Part shown: positions 1 to 7,175 of the stretch, piece by piece
Position numbering within the stretch: the stretch's first letter is position 1
Layout of the letters: every line of letters starts with the position of its first letter
Notes under the pieces: generated by a model
Database searches by the model: none
What the model was told of the DNA's origin: nothing
The model's input: only the letters and a program-made list of their open reading frames with translations
Position numbers and translations under genes: made by a program
Source: JANOBJ01 sp031411575
GTDB taxonomy: Bacteria > Pseudomonadota > Gammaproteobacteria > Burkholderiales > Burkholderiaceae_C
Assembly: GCA_031411575.1 (NCBI GenBank)
Contig: JANOBJ010000307.1
Coordinates: 1-21,396 of the forward strand
Direction: 5' to 3'
Length of the DNA stretch: 21,396 nt

Positions 1-132
1 CCCCCTAGGGGGGCCGCGTTTCACCTTGGGGCGGCCCGGCGGTGGCACTGACAGCCCCCACGGTCGCTCACTGCGTGTAGCTCTCTGCCCCCTAGGGGGG
101 CCGCGTTTCACCTTGGGGCGGCCCGGCGGTGA
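1..132. repeat. GC-rich palindromic repeat, two copies, period 87 bp (family 1)
   Basis: Bases 1-44 recur at 88-131 almost without change, so the period is 87 bp; the first copy is cut by the window edge. Each copy has a short hairpin GCCCCC-TAG-GGGGGC followed by a second hairpin whose loop is TTGGGGCGGCCCGGC. In the copy at 88-132 the arms of the second hairpin are GTTTCACC and GGTGAAAC, a perfect 8-bp stem. The linker contains GACAGCCCCCACG (50-62), which is also present in the ppc repeats at 13100-13306. The array lies just downstream of the S49 peptidase stop codon (minus strand), so it could act as a 3' end structure of that operon. That role is inferred; there is no clear T-run. Confidence 0.85.
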
Positions 133-153
133 AACCCTGCTGTGTGGCGGGCG

Positions 154-1194
154 TCAGCGGATCGCCGGGATGGCTTTGGCCGCGCGTACGGCGCCCTCGC
201 CCACTGCAGCGCCGAAGCGCTTGGCCAGCCGTTCGGCCACGTTTTCGCGGCGGGTGTAGTCGATGATCTCTTCGGCCTTGACCACCTCGCGCGCCACGAA
301 ATCGAGGTTTCCGAGCTGATCGGCCAGGCCCAGTTCGACGGCCTGCTGACCGGTCCAGAACAGGCCGCTGAAGGTCTCGGGCGATTCCTTGAGGCGCTTG
401 CCGCGGCCGGCCTTCACCACGTCGATGAACTGCTTGTGCACCTGATCGAGCATGGCCTGCGCGAACAGGCGGTGTTTTTCGGTCTGGGGGCTGAACGGGT
501 CGAGAAAGCCCTTGTTCTCGCCGGCGGTCATGAGCCGGCGCTCCACGCCCAGCTTGTCCATCAGCCCGGTGAAGCCAAAGCCGTCCATCAGCACGCCAAT
601 GCTGCCCACGATGCTGGCCTTGTCCACGAAAATCTGATCGGCGCCCACTGCGATGTAGTAGGCCGCCGAGGCGCAGCTCTCCTCGACCACCGCGTAGATC
701 GGCTTCTTGTGCTTGGCTTTCAGGCGCTTGAGCTCATCATTGATGATGCCGGCCTGCACCGGGCTGCCGCCCGGCGAATTGATCAGCAGCACCAGCGCCT
801 GCGAGCCGCTGTCTTCGAGTGCGCTGCGCATCGCCGCCACCACAAATTCGGCGCTGGCGTCAGAGCCCGAGGCAATCTCGCCCTTGATCTCCACCACCGC
901 CGTGTGGGCCGTGCTGGTATTGGTGCTGGGCGCGCCGCGGTGCATCAGCGCCCAGACGATGAAGATCAGGAACGCCAGCCAGGCCAGCCGCGTGAAGGTT
1001 TTCCAGCGGCGCGTGGCTTTTTGTTCGTCCAGCGTCGCAAAAGCCAGCTTTTCCAGCGTGGCGCGCTCCCAGCCGGGGGCATTGCTCGGATTCGATAATG
1101 CTACATTTTTAATAGCATCCGATGATGGCGGGATGCGCACCTCAGGCTGATTCGGCTCAAAATACGGAGGGTCAGGGCGATTCGGGTCTGTCAT
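154..1194 (-). CDS. sppA: S49 family signal-peptide-peptidase-like serine protease, membrane anchored
   Basis: This 346-residue protein is the short, single-domain form of the SppA/SohB family (E. coli SohB is of similar size, E. coli SppA is a tandem form of about 618). The family cleaves remnant signal peptides or membrane proteins in or near the inner membrane with a Ser-Lys dyad. A cytosolic N-terminus (1-68) precedes one membrane helix at about 69-85 (LAWLAFLIFIVWALM). The core has the NSPGG loop at 139-143, the nucleophile Ser176 in CASAAYY and the general base Lys228 in GENKGF. It is the last gene of the rluC operon; its ATG lies 3 bp after the Rieske stop. Residues about 19-33 of the disordered N-terminus are encoded by an inserted palindromic repeat (1098-1140). 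It could be annotated sohB instead; the family is certain, the symbol is not. Confidence 0.92.
   Translation of the reverse strand: MTDPNRPDPPYFEPNQPEVRIPPSSDAIKNVALSNPSNAPGWERATLEKLAFATLDEQKATRRWKTFTRLAWLAFLIFIVWALMHRGAPSTNTSTAHTAVVEIKGEIASGSDASAEFVVAAMRSALEDSGSQALVLLINSPGGSPVQAGIINDELKRLKAKHKKPIYAVVEESCASAAYYIAVGADQIFVDKASIVGSIGVLMDGFGFTGLMDKLGVERRLMTAGENKGFLDPFSPQTEKHRLFAQAMLDQVHKQFIDVVKAGRGKRLKESPETFSGLFWTGQQAVELGLADQLGNLDFVAREVVKAEEIIDYTRRENVAERLAKRFGAAVGEGAVRAAKAIPAIR
1098..1140 (-). repeat. Family 2 palindromic element, copy a, inside the S49 peptidase gene
   Basis: Read on the minus strand, the element ends in ATGCTA, nine bases (TTAAAAATG), then TAGCAT, a perfect 6-bp inverted repeat at 1098-1118. 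The left part (1119-1140) aligns without gaps to the copies at 3551, 6686, 10165 and 14101. It is translated in frame as RIPPSSDAIKNVA in the N-terminal region before the membrane helix, where extra sequence is likely to be tolerated. This is the most diverged left half of the five. Confidence 0.7.
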
Positions 1195-1197
1195 GGC

Positions 1198-1563
1198 TCA
1201 AAACTCAATAGGCTGCAGGTTGAAGTCAGTATGCCAGTGCACCACGCCGCCGGCCTCTGACAGGTTGATGCGGATCAAGCCGCCGCGACACGGCCCGCCC
1301 GCACAGTCGCCGGTATCGGGCTTGTAGGCCGCGCCATGGGTGGCGCACAGCAGCCACTGGCCGCTGTCGTCAAAAAAGCGGTTGGGCATGTAATCCAGTT
1401 CCATCGCCACGTGCATGCAGCGGTTCAGATAGGCATGCGGCCGGCCTTCAAACCGGATCGCGAACGCCCGGCAGGTCTGCCCCGCATAGACCACGTCAAA
1501 CGGCACCGCGTCGCCGCCATCAGCCAGATCGGCGCTGTTGCACAGCGGGATCACTGTGTTCAT
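1198..1563 (-). CDS. Small Rieske [2Fe-2S] domain protein
   Basis: A 121-residue single-domain protein with the Rieske cluster signature: Cys49-x-His51, 21 residues, then Cys73-xx-His76 (LLCATHGAAY). These four residues ligate a 2Fe-2S cluster. It has no membrane segment and no catalytic oxygenase domain, so it resembles soluble Rieske ferredoxin-like proteins rather than a bc1 subunit. Its redox partner is not identifiable here. The ATG overlaps the stop of the upstream HAD gene (ATGA), and its own stop lies 3 bp before the S49 peptidase start, so it is translated as part of the same operon. This gene order is common in Burkholderiales (general knowledge), which argues for a housekeeping role, although none is established. 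Confidence 0.9.
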   Translation of the reverse strand: MNTVIPLCNSADLADGGDAVPFDVVYAGQTCRAFAIRFEGRPHAYLNRCMHVAMELDYMPNRFFDDSGQWLLCATHGAAYKPDTGDCAGGPCRGGLIRINLSEAGGVVHWHTDFNLQPIEF

Positions 1564-2240
1564 GCGTTATCTGCCAGCCAAGTGTGTAGATCGGCCACCG
1601 AGTGCGCCACATAGCGGGGGTTCAGAACAGCAAACCCATCGGGCTCATGCGCGCCGTAACTCACGCCGACGCTGGCGCAACCCGCGTTCAGCGCCATCTG
1701 CAGGTCGTGCGTGGTATCGCCAATCATGAGGGTGCGTGCCGGCTCGGTGCCCAGTTCGCCCATCAGCTCCATCAGCATCAGCGGGTGCGGCTTGCCGGCG
1801 GTCTCGTCGGCCGTGCGCGACGCATGGAACACACCGCGCAGCTCCACCGCCTGCAGCGCCTCATCGAGCCCGTGGCGGCTCTTGCCGGTAGCCACCGCCA
1901 GCCAGTGCTGGCGCGCCTGCAGCGCGGCCAGCAGCGGCAGCACGCCCTCAAACAGGCTGATGTCGTTCTGGCGCGCGATGTAGTGGTGGCGGTAGCGCGC
2001 GCCGAGTTCGGGGTAGCGGTCCTTCGGCACGTCGGGCGCGGCGTGGGCCAGCGCCTGCATCAACCCCATGCCGATCACGTAGGCGGCGTCCTTGTCACTG
2101 GGCACGGTGCCGCCCACGTCGCGCACCGCTTCCTGGATGCAGCGCGTGATGATGGAGGTCGAATCGAACAGCGTGCCGTCCCAGTCGAAGGCGATCAGGT
2201 CAAACTGGCGGGGGCGGGTTGATGGCTGCGGCATGGTCAA
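1560..2240 (-). CDS. HAD-superfamily hydrolase, phosphoglycolate-phosphatase-like
   Basis: This 226-residue protein carries all four HAD motifs: motif I DWDGTLFD with nucleophile Asp19 and acid Asp21, motif II Thr118 in ATGKS, motif III Lys150 in GKPHP, and motif IV GDTTHD with Asp175 and Asp179. An alpha-helical cap between motifs I and II (about 30-110) marks it as subfamily I, like Gph. The substrate could be phosphoglycolate or another small phosphomonoester; the sequence does not decide. The start overlaps the 3' end of rluC by 41 bp. Because motif I lies within the first 21 residues, the overlap cannot be removed by choosing a later start; a second Met is at residue 3. The stop overlaps the Rieske start (ATGA). 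Confidence 0.92.
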   Translation of the reverse strand: MTMPQPSTRPRQFDLIAFDWDGTLFDSTSIITRCIQEAVRDVGGTVPSDKDAAYVIGMGLMQALAHAAPDVPKDRYPELGARYRHHYIARQNDISLFEGVLPLLAALQARQHWLAVATGKSRHGLDEALQAVELRGVFHASRTADETAGKPHPLMLMELMGELGTEPARTLMIGDTTHDLQMALNAGCASVGVSYGAHEPDGFAVLNPRYVAHSVADLHTWLADNA

Positions 2241-3228
2241 GAAAGCTCTGGAGTTCGGTGGGCAGAGGGGCGTTCAACTCGATGCGCTCGCCACTGGCGG
2301 GATGGTTGAACTGTAACCGCCACGCGTGCAGAAACATGCGCTGCAGCCCCGTCGCGGCCCCCCGTTTTTGCAAGGATTTGTTGAGGTCGAAGTCGCCGTA
2401 TTTGTCGTCCCCGACGATCGGGTGGCCGCTGGACGCCAGGTGCACGCGGATCTGGTGGGTGCGGCCGGTCTTGATGGTGACTTCCAGCAGGGTGAAGCCG
2501 TGGAGCTTTTGCGCCACCTTCACCAGCGTGACGGCGCGCATGCCGTCCGGGTCGTCGCGCGCCACCACCTTGACGCGGCGCTCGCCGGCACCGGCCTCCC
2601 CCGTCTGGCCCGGCAGCAGGTATTTGTGCAGCGCCAGATCGATCACCTTTTTGTTGGCCGGCCAGGCGCCCTTGACCAACGCCAGGTAGGTTTTGCCAGT
2701 TTCGCGCTCCTTGAACTGGGCCTGGAGGTGCGTCAGCGCACTGCGCTTCTTGGCCACCAGCAAGATGCCCGAGGTTTCGCGGTCGAGCCGGTGCACCAGT
2801 TCCAGGAACCTGGCCTGCGGGCGCGAGCGGCGCAACTGCTCGATCACCCCAAAGCTCACGCCCGAGCCGCCATGCACCGCCACGCCCGAGGGCTTGTCGA
2901 TGGCGATCAGGTGCTCGTCTTCCAGCAACAGCGGGAACTCGCGGGCGGGCGCCGGCTGGTCGGCCTTTTCGGCCACCTTGTCCGAGATGCGCACCGGCGG
3001 CACGCGGATCACGTCGCCTGCGGCCACCCGCGTATCGGCGCCGGCCCGGCCCTTGTTCACCCTCACCTCGCCCGAGCGGATGATGCGGTACACGTGGGTT
3101 TTGGGCACGCCTTTCAACTGGCGGATCAGGAAATTGTCGAGCCGCTGGCCGGCGGATTCGTCGTCAACCGTGACCGATTTCACTTGAGGGCTTGCAGGGG
3201 CTTTGGCTCCCCCTATAATGTGTTTCAC
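2200..3228 (-). CDS. rluC: 23S rRNA pseudouridine synthase RluC
   Basis: In E. coli, RluC converts U955, U2504 and U2580 of 23S rRNA to pseudouridine. This 342-residue homologue has an N-terminal S4 RNA-binding domain (about 18-80: AGQRLDNFLIRQLKGVPKT ... IRVPPVRI) and an RsuA/RluA catalytic domain with HRLDRETSG at 146-154, where Asp149 is the catalytic aspartate, and RTHQIRVHLAS at 256-266. It is the first gene of the operon and is divergent from rne, as in E. coli. The start used is a GTG at 3228; a second in-frame GTG at 3183 (residue 16) aligns better with the beginning of the S4 domain. Neither has a clear ribosome-binding site, so the start is uncertain. The plus-strand rne promoter box lies inside its 5' codons. 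Confidence 0.95.
   Translation of the reverse strand: MKHIIGGAKAPASPQVKSVTVDDESAGQRLDNFLIRQLKGVPKTHVYRIIRSGEVRVNKGRAGADTRVAAGDVIRVPPVRISDKVAEKADQPAPAREFPLLLEDEHLIAIDKPSGVAVHGGSGVSFGVIEQLRRSRPQARFLELVHRLDRETSGILLVAKKRSALTHLQAQFKERETGKTYLALVKGAWPANKKVIDLALHKYLLPGQTGEAGAGERRVKVVARDDPDGMRAVTLVKVAQKLHGFTLLEVTIKTGRTHQIRVHLASSGHPIVGDDKYGDFDLNKSLQKRGAATGLQRMFLHAWRLQFNHPASGERIELNAPLPTELQSFLDHAAAINPPPPV
3192..3219 (+). promoter_or_regulatory. Candidate sigma-70 promoter for rne
   Basis: A perfect -10 hexamer TATAAT is at 3214-3219, with TTGCAG at 3192-3197 as a partial -35 and a 16-base spacer. It points to rne and sits within the first codons of the divergent rluC gene. Transcription from it would start near 3226 and give a 5' leader of about 540 nt. 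The -10 is strong by eye; the -35 is weak (3 of 6). Confidence 0.55.
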
Positions 3229-3765
3229 TAGCGATGCGCTGTAAGTGGTTGATTTATCTGGAAGTTGGCCCGTTCAACCGGGTTGAGTTTAGTCCAGTCA
3301 CCACCCGCACCGCTGGAAGGTCGATGCCGCCCCGAGCGAAGCTGCAACCGAATGTTGGCCTCCCGCCAACCGTGGTTGCCCTTCCCGGAAGGGTTGGGCC
3401 GACGCCCATGAAACACTGAACCGGAATACCCCAAGCTGGCCAGCATCCTTGCAGGTCAGCGGATCGAAGCGAGAACGCTTGTGTTGATGATGCCCTTGTT
3501 GATCTGCTGGCGGTGGCTGTTTGCCCCGCTTTTGGATACCCATGGGCTCAAGGTCCCCGTCACACGGTCATCTTTTGCTATTACTTTAGTAGCAGATCAA
3601 CGCGCATTGTCCCTCGCACCCATCCACGCCCCACCGCCCCGTCGCCTGAGCTAGCGCTCAGGCCGCCGCAGGCTACCCGGCCATTCCTCCCGTTTCATCG
3701 CGTCAGCTCCGGCATCGTTGGCCCCACGAGGGCATGTGTTTTGCCAAGAGAAAAAAGGTTCCGCC
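3229..3765 (+). promoter_or_regulatory. rluC-rne divergent region and long rne 5' leader
   Basis: There is no credible gene in this 537-bp stretch. It holds several small inverted repeats on the rne side: TCAACC-G-GGTTGA (near 3275), CCCTT-CCCGG-AAGGG (near 3378), AAGCG-AGAA-CGCTT at 3467-3480, and CCTGAGC-TAGC-GCTCAGG at 3645-3662, which is a 7-bp stem with a 4-nt loop. In E. coli the 361-nt rne leader is structured and lets RNase E cleave its own mRNA, which is autoregulation. A similar role here is inferred from gene identity, leader length and hairpins, not from sequence homology. A family 2 repeat is embedded at 3551-3594. The rne ribosome-binding site is AAGG at 3755-3758. Confidence 0.5.
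3551..3594 (+). repeat. Family 2 palindromic element, copy b, in the rne leader
   Basis: The copy begins AGGTCCCCGTC (3551), contains CGGTCATCT (3565-3573) and ends TGCTA-TTACTTTAG-TAGCA (3576-3594). It aligns without gaps to the copy inside rne at 6686-6731 over 44 positions, with about 34 identical by eye. This is the only copy in the window that lies outside a coding sequence. Confidence 0.8.
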
Positions 3766-6700
3766 ATGAAACGGATGCTGATCAACGCCACGCAGGCTGA
3801 AGAACGCCGCCTGGCCATCGTCGATGGACAGAAACTCCTCGACTACGAAATCGAAATTGAAGGGCGCGAGCAGCGCAAGGGCAACATCTACAAGGCCGTC
3901 GTCACGCGCGTCGAGCCGTCACTGGAAGCCTGTTTTGTCGACTACGGCGAAGACCGCCACGGCTTCCTGCCGTTCAAGGAAATCTCCAAGCAGTTCTTCG
4001 CACCCGGCGTGGCGCCTAGCCAGGCCCGCATCAACGACGTGATCAAGGAAGGCCAGGAACTGCTGGTCCAGGTCGAGAAGGAAGAACGCGGCAACAAGGG
4101 CGCGGCGCTGACCACCTTTGTCAGCCTGGCCGGCCGCTACGTGGTGCTGATGCCCAACAACCCGCGCGGCGGTGGCGTGAGCCGTCGCATCGAGGGCGAT
4201 GACCGCGCCGAACTCAAGGAGGCGATGGACCAGCTCGAGTACCCGAACGGCATGTCCATCATCGCGCGCACCAACGGCATCGGCCGCAATGCGTCCGAGC
4301 TGCAGTGGGACCTGAACTACCTGCTCAAGCTGTGGAAAGCCATCGACGAAGCCGGCAAGGGCGGCAAGGGCGCCTACCTGATCTACCAGGAATCAAGCCT
4401 GGTGATCCGCGCCATCCGCGACTATTTCAACAGCGACATCGGTGACATCCTGATCGACACCGATGACATCTACGAGCAGGCCAGCCAGTTAGTCTCGCAC
4501 GTGATGCCCGAGCACGCCGCGCGCATCAAGCGCTACAAGGACGACGCGCCGCTGTTCAGCCGCTTCCAGATCGAGCACCAGATCGAATCGGCCTACGCCC
4601 GCACCGTGCAGTTGCCCTCGGGCGGCGCGATCGTGATCGACCACACCGAAGCGCTGGTCAGCGTGGACGTGAACTCGGCCCGCGCCATCAAGGGCGGCGA
4701 CATCGAGGAAACCGCCACCCGCACCAACCTGGAAGCCGCCGACGAAGTGGCCCGCCAGATGCACCTGCGCGACCTCGGCGGCCTGATCGTGATCGACTTC
4801 ATCGACATGGAAGAGAGCAAGAACCGCCGCGAAGTGGAAAACCGCCTGCGCGACGCGCTGCGGCAAGACCGTGCCCGCGTGCAGTTCGGCACCATCAGCA
4901 AGTTCGGCCTGATGGAAATGAGCCGCCAGCGGCTGAAGCCCGCCCTGAGCGAAGGCGCATCGATCCCCTGCCCGCGCTGCGGTGGCTCGGGCCATATCCG
5001 CGACACCGAAAGCTCGGCGCTGCAGATTTTGCGCATCATCCAGGAAGAGTCGATGAAAGACAGCACGGCATCGGTGCTGTGCCAGGTGCCGGTGGAAGTG
5101 GCGTCGTTCCTGCTGAACGAAAAACGCGCCGAAATCGCCAAGATCGAGCTCAAGCAGCGCATCAACGTGCTGATGGTTCCCAACAAGACGCTGGAAACGC
5201 CGAACTACCGGCTGGAACGCCTGAAGCACGACGACCCGCGTCTGGACAACATCGACGCCAGCTACAAACTCGCCGAGGAAGTGGAAGACCCCACTTCGGT
5301 GACGCGCCGCTCGCAGGAACCCACCAACAAGCAGACGCCGGTGATCAAGGGCGTGCTGCCCGATGCGCCCGCCCCCGCCGCAACGCCCAGGCCCGAGCCG
5401 GTCGCCAAGCCGCCGGTTGCCCGCGCACCGGTTGCACCCACTCCAGCACCTGTGCCGGTGCGGGCAGCCGCCCCCGCCGAGAAAGGTTTCTTCTCGTGGA
5501 TCAAGGGTGTGTTCGGCAGCAAGCCGGTGGCGACGGTGACGACAGTTGCCAAGGAAGCGCAGAAAGACAGCCCGAAAGAAGGCGCACGCGATGGCCGTGG
5601 CGACCGCAGCGGTGAACGCGCTGGCGAGCGCACGGGCGAACGGTCCGGTGAACGCCGTGACGGCCGCCGGGGTGGTCGTGGCCGTGGCGAACGTGGCGAG
5701 GGCCGCAGCGGTGAAGGCCGCGAGGGTCGTGAAGGTCGCGAAGGCCGGGGCGAGCGTCGTGACGGTGCTCCGCGTGACGGCGCTCCCCGCGACGGTGCGC
5801 CGCGCGAAGGCGCCCGCCCCGAGGGCCGCGGTGAAGGACGCGGTGAAGGACGCGGTGAAGGTCGTGGCGAGGGCCGTGGTCCGCGCCGCGATGGCCGCGA
5901 TGGCCGTGAAGGCCGGGACAACGAGCCCCGCGCCCCGCTTGCCGACGGCAGCGCCGCAGTCGGTACCGATGCCACCGGCGACAGCGCACGGGCCGAGCGC
6001 CCGCCGCGCGAAGGTCGCGGTGAAGGTCGCGGTGAAGGTCGCGGTGAAGGCCGGCGCGAACGCGGCGAGGGTCGCCGTGAACGCGGCGATCGCAACGAGC
6101 CGCGCGGCGATCGCGCAGACCGTGGCGACCGTCCCGATGGCAACCGCGGTGGCCGCGGCCCCCGTACCGACGACGCACCCGCGGCGACCGAGCCCGTAGC
6201 CGGCCTCGCATCCGCTGCCGCGTTTGTGGATACCCTGCCCGGTGGCGAGACCACCGCCCCGCCGGCAGTGGACCCGGCGCTCGCCGCCTCGGCCGCACTG
6301 GCCGCAGCAGCGACCTACAGCACGTCTGGCGACGACGCGAACGCCACACCCGACGCGGCCCCCGATGCCGAAGCCGGTGGCGCGGACCGCCAGCGCGAGC
6401 GCCGCTCACGCGACCGTTACGGCCGTGACCGTCGTGAGCGCGGTGACCGTGCGCCGCGCGAGGGCGACAGCACCGAACGCAGCCCGACCGCCGATGGCGA
6501 GCTGGCTGCCGGCAGCGCCGAAGCCGTAGCCGAGCGCCCCGCGCATGAGGGCAGCTACTTCGCGCAACGCGCGATGCAACAGGGCGCGACCGCCGCAGCG
6601 CCCATCGCTGCACCTGTTGCCGCGCTCGCCGCCGCACCGGTCGCTACACCATCCCTGGCAGCGGAATCAATGCCAAATGTGGTTGAGGTCCCCGTCGTGC

Positions 6701-7071
6701 GGTCATCTGTTGCTATCGAAAAAGTAGCAACCCAGGCACCTGCGCCTGCCGTCGCCGCACCAGCAGCGCCGGCGGCCCGTGCCCCGGTGGAAGCCGCGCC
6801 GGCCGCCACGCTGCCCCGCGTGCAGGCGTTTGCCCTGCCGATGGACGAACTGGCCCAGGTGGCAGAGGGTTCCGGCCTGCAGTGGGTCAACTCGGACGCT
6901 GACAAGATCGCCGCGGTCCGGGCGGCCATTGCCGCCGAACCGGCTCCGGTGCGCGTACCGCGCGAGCGCCCGCCCGCCGTGGTGATTGACGCCAGTCCGC
7001 TGGTGCTGGTGGAAACCAAGCGCGATCTGCGCAACCTGACACTGCCGTTTGAGGAAACGCCGGCCAAGTAA
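3766..7071 (+). CDS. rne: Ribonuclease E, with a long Arg/Gly-rich C-terminal scaffold
   Basis: RNase E is the single-strand endoribonuclease that starts mRNA decay and matures rRNA and tRNA. The start at 3766 gives MKRMLINATQ, the family's usual N-terminus, and follows AAGG by 7 bp; an in-frame ATG at 3718 would add 16 atypical residues. The protein has 1101 residues. Landmarks are an S1 domain (about 35-125), catalytic Asp301 in SVDVNS and Asp344 in VIDFIDM (E. coli D303 and D346), and the zinc-link Cys402 and Cys405 in CPRCGGSGH. From about 520 the tail is disordered: residues about 606-800 are dense in Arg, Gly, Glu and Asp with GEGR repeats and probably bind RNA or degradosome partners, followed by an Ala/Pro stretch. 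The last 75 residues (LQWVNSD ... PLVLVETKRDL) are ordered again. A family 2 repeat encodes part of the Ala/Pro stretch (6686-6731). Confidence 0.96.
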   Translation: MKRMLINATQAEERRLAIVDGQKLLDYEIEIEGREQRKGNIYKAVVTRVEPSLEACFVDYGEDRHGFLPFKEISKQFFAPGVAPSQARINDVIKEGQELLVQVEKEERGNKGAALTTFVSLAGRYVVLMPNNPRGGGVSRRIEGDDRAELKEAMDQLEYPNGMSIIARTNGIGRNASELQWDLNYLLKLWKAIDEAGKGGKGAYLIYQESSLVIRAIRDYFNSDIGDILIDTDDIYEQASQLVSHVMPEHAARIKRYKDDAPLFSRFQIEHQIESAYARTVQLPSGGAIVIDHTEALVSVDVNSARAIKGGDIEETATRTNLEAADEVARQMHLRDLGGLIVIDFIDMEESKNRREVENRLRDALRQDRARVQFGTISKFGLMEMSRQRLKPALSEGASIPCPRCGGSGHIRDTESSALQILRIIQEESMKDSTASVLCQVPVEVASFLLNEKRAEIAKIELKQRINVLMVPNKTLETPNYRLERLKHDDPRLDNIDASYKLAEEVEDPTSVTRRSQEPTNKQTPVIKGVLPDAPAPAATPRPEPVAKPPVARAPVAPTPAPVPVRAAAPAEKGFFSWIKGVFGSKPVATVTTVAKEAQKDSPKEGARDGRGDRSGERAGERTGERSGERRDGRRGGRGRGERGEGRSGEGREGREGREGRGERRDGAPRDGAPRDGAPREGARPEGRGEGRGEGRGEGRGEGRGPRRDGRDGREGRDNEPRAPLADGSAAVGTDATGDSARAERPPREGRGEGRGEGRGEGRRERGEGRRERGDRNEPRGDRADRGDRPDGNRGGRGPRTDDAPAATEPVAGLASAAAFVDTLPGGETTAPPAVDPALAASAALAAAATYSTSGDDANATPDAAPDAEAGGADRQRERRSRDRYGRDRRERGDRAPREGDSTERSPTADGELAAGSAEAVAERPAHEGSYFAQRAMQQGATAAAPIAAPVAALAAAPVATPSLAAESMPNVVEVPVVRSSVAIEKVATQAPAPAVAAPAAPAARAPVEAAPAATLPRVQAFALPMDELAQVAEGSGLQWVNSDADKIAAVRAAIAAEPAPVRVPRERPPAVVIDASPLVLVETKRDLRNLTLPFEETPAK
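5821..6060 (+). repeat. Short direct repeats encoding GEGR units in RNase E
   Basis: Two runs of a 12-bp unit (GGTGAAGGTCGC and close variants) lie at about 5830-5875 and 6010-6050. They encode consecutive Gly-Glu-Gly-Arg tetrapeptides in the basic tail. Such runs expand and contract by slippage, so tail length probably differs between close relatives. Confidence 0.75.
6686..6731 (+). repeat. Family 2 palindromic element, copy c, inside rne
   Basis: This copy shares AGGTCCCCGTC and CGGTCATCT with the leader copy at 3551 and ends GTTGCTA-TCGAAAAAG-TAGCAAC (6709-6731), a perfect 7-bp inverted repeat around a nine-base centre. It is in frame and encodes VEVPVVRSSVAIEKVATQ, within the low-complexity Ala/Pro region of RNase E. 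Confidence 0.8.
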
Positions 7072-7095
7072 ACGCTGGCGACACCCCCCAACAGA

Positions 7096-7126
7096 AAAGC
7101 CGGGCAGGTCACTGTCCGGCTTTTTT
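7096..7126 (+). terminator. Intrinsic terminator of rne, probably bidirectional
   Basis: The stem AAAGCCGG-GCAG / CTGT-CCGGCTTT has a GTCA loop (7108-7111) and is followed by six T residues (7121-7126). On the minus strand the same stem is followed by TTTTC, so it can also end the convergent hem operon, whose last stop is at 7176. Confidence 0.88.
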
Positions 7127-7175
7127 CATGGCGGGAAACGCCGGCCAGGCCATCAGGCCCCGCCTGCTCACGCGT

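Noticed and set aside
26..259. Small plus-strand frame over the repeats at the window start
   Set aside because: It is made mainly of repeat sequence and then runs antisense into the S49 peptidase gene; there is no ribosome-binding site or homology.
3718..3765. An upstream ATG for rne adding 16 residues
   Set aside because: RNase E proteins begin MKRMLINATQ; the ATG at 3766 gives exactly this and has AAGG at a good distance.
5262..6254. Minus-strand frame with Ser-Pro-Arg-Pro repeats opposite the rne tail
   Set aside because: The SPRPSPRPS pattern is simply the complement of the GEGR-coding repeats. No start context or family likeness supports a gene.
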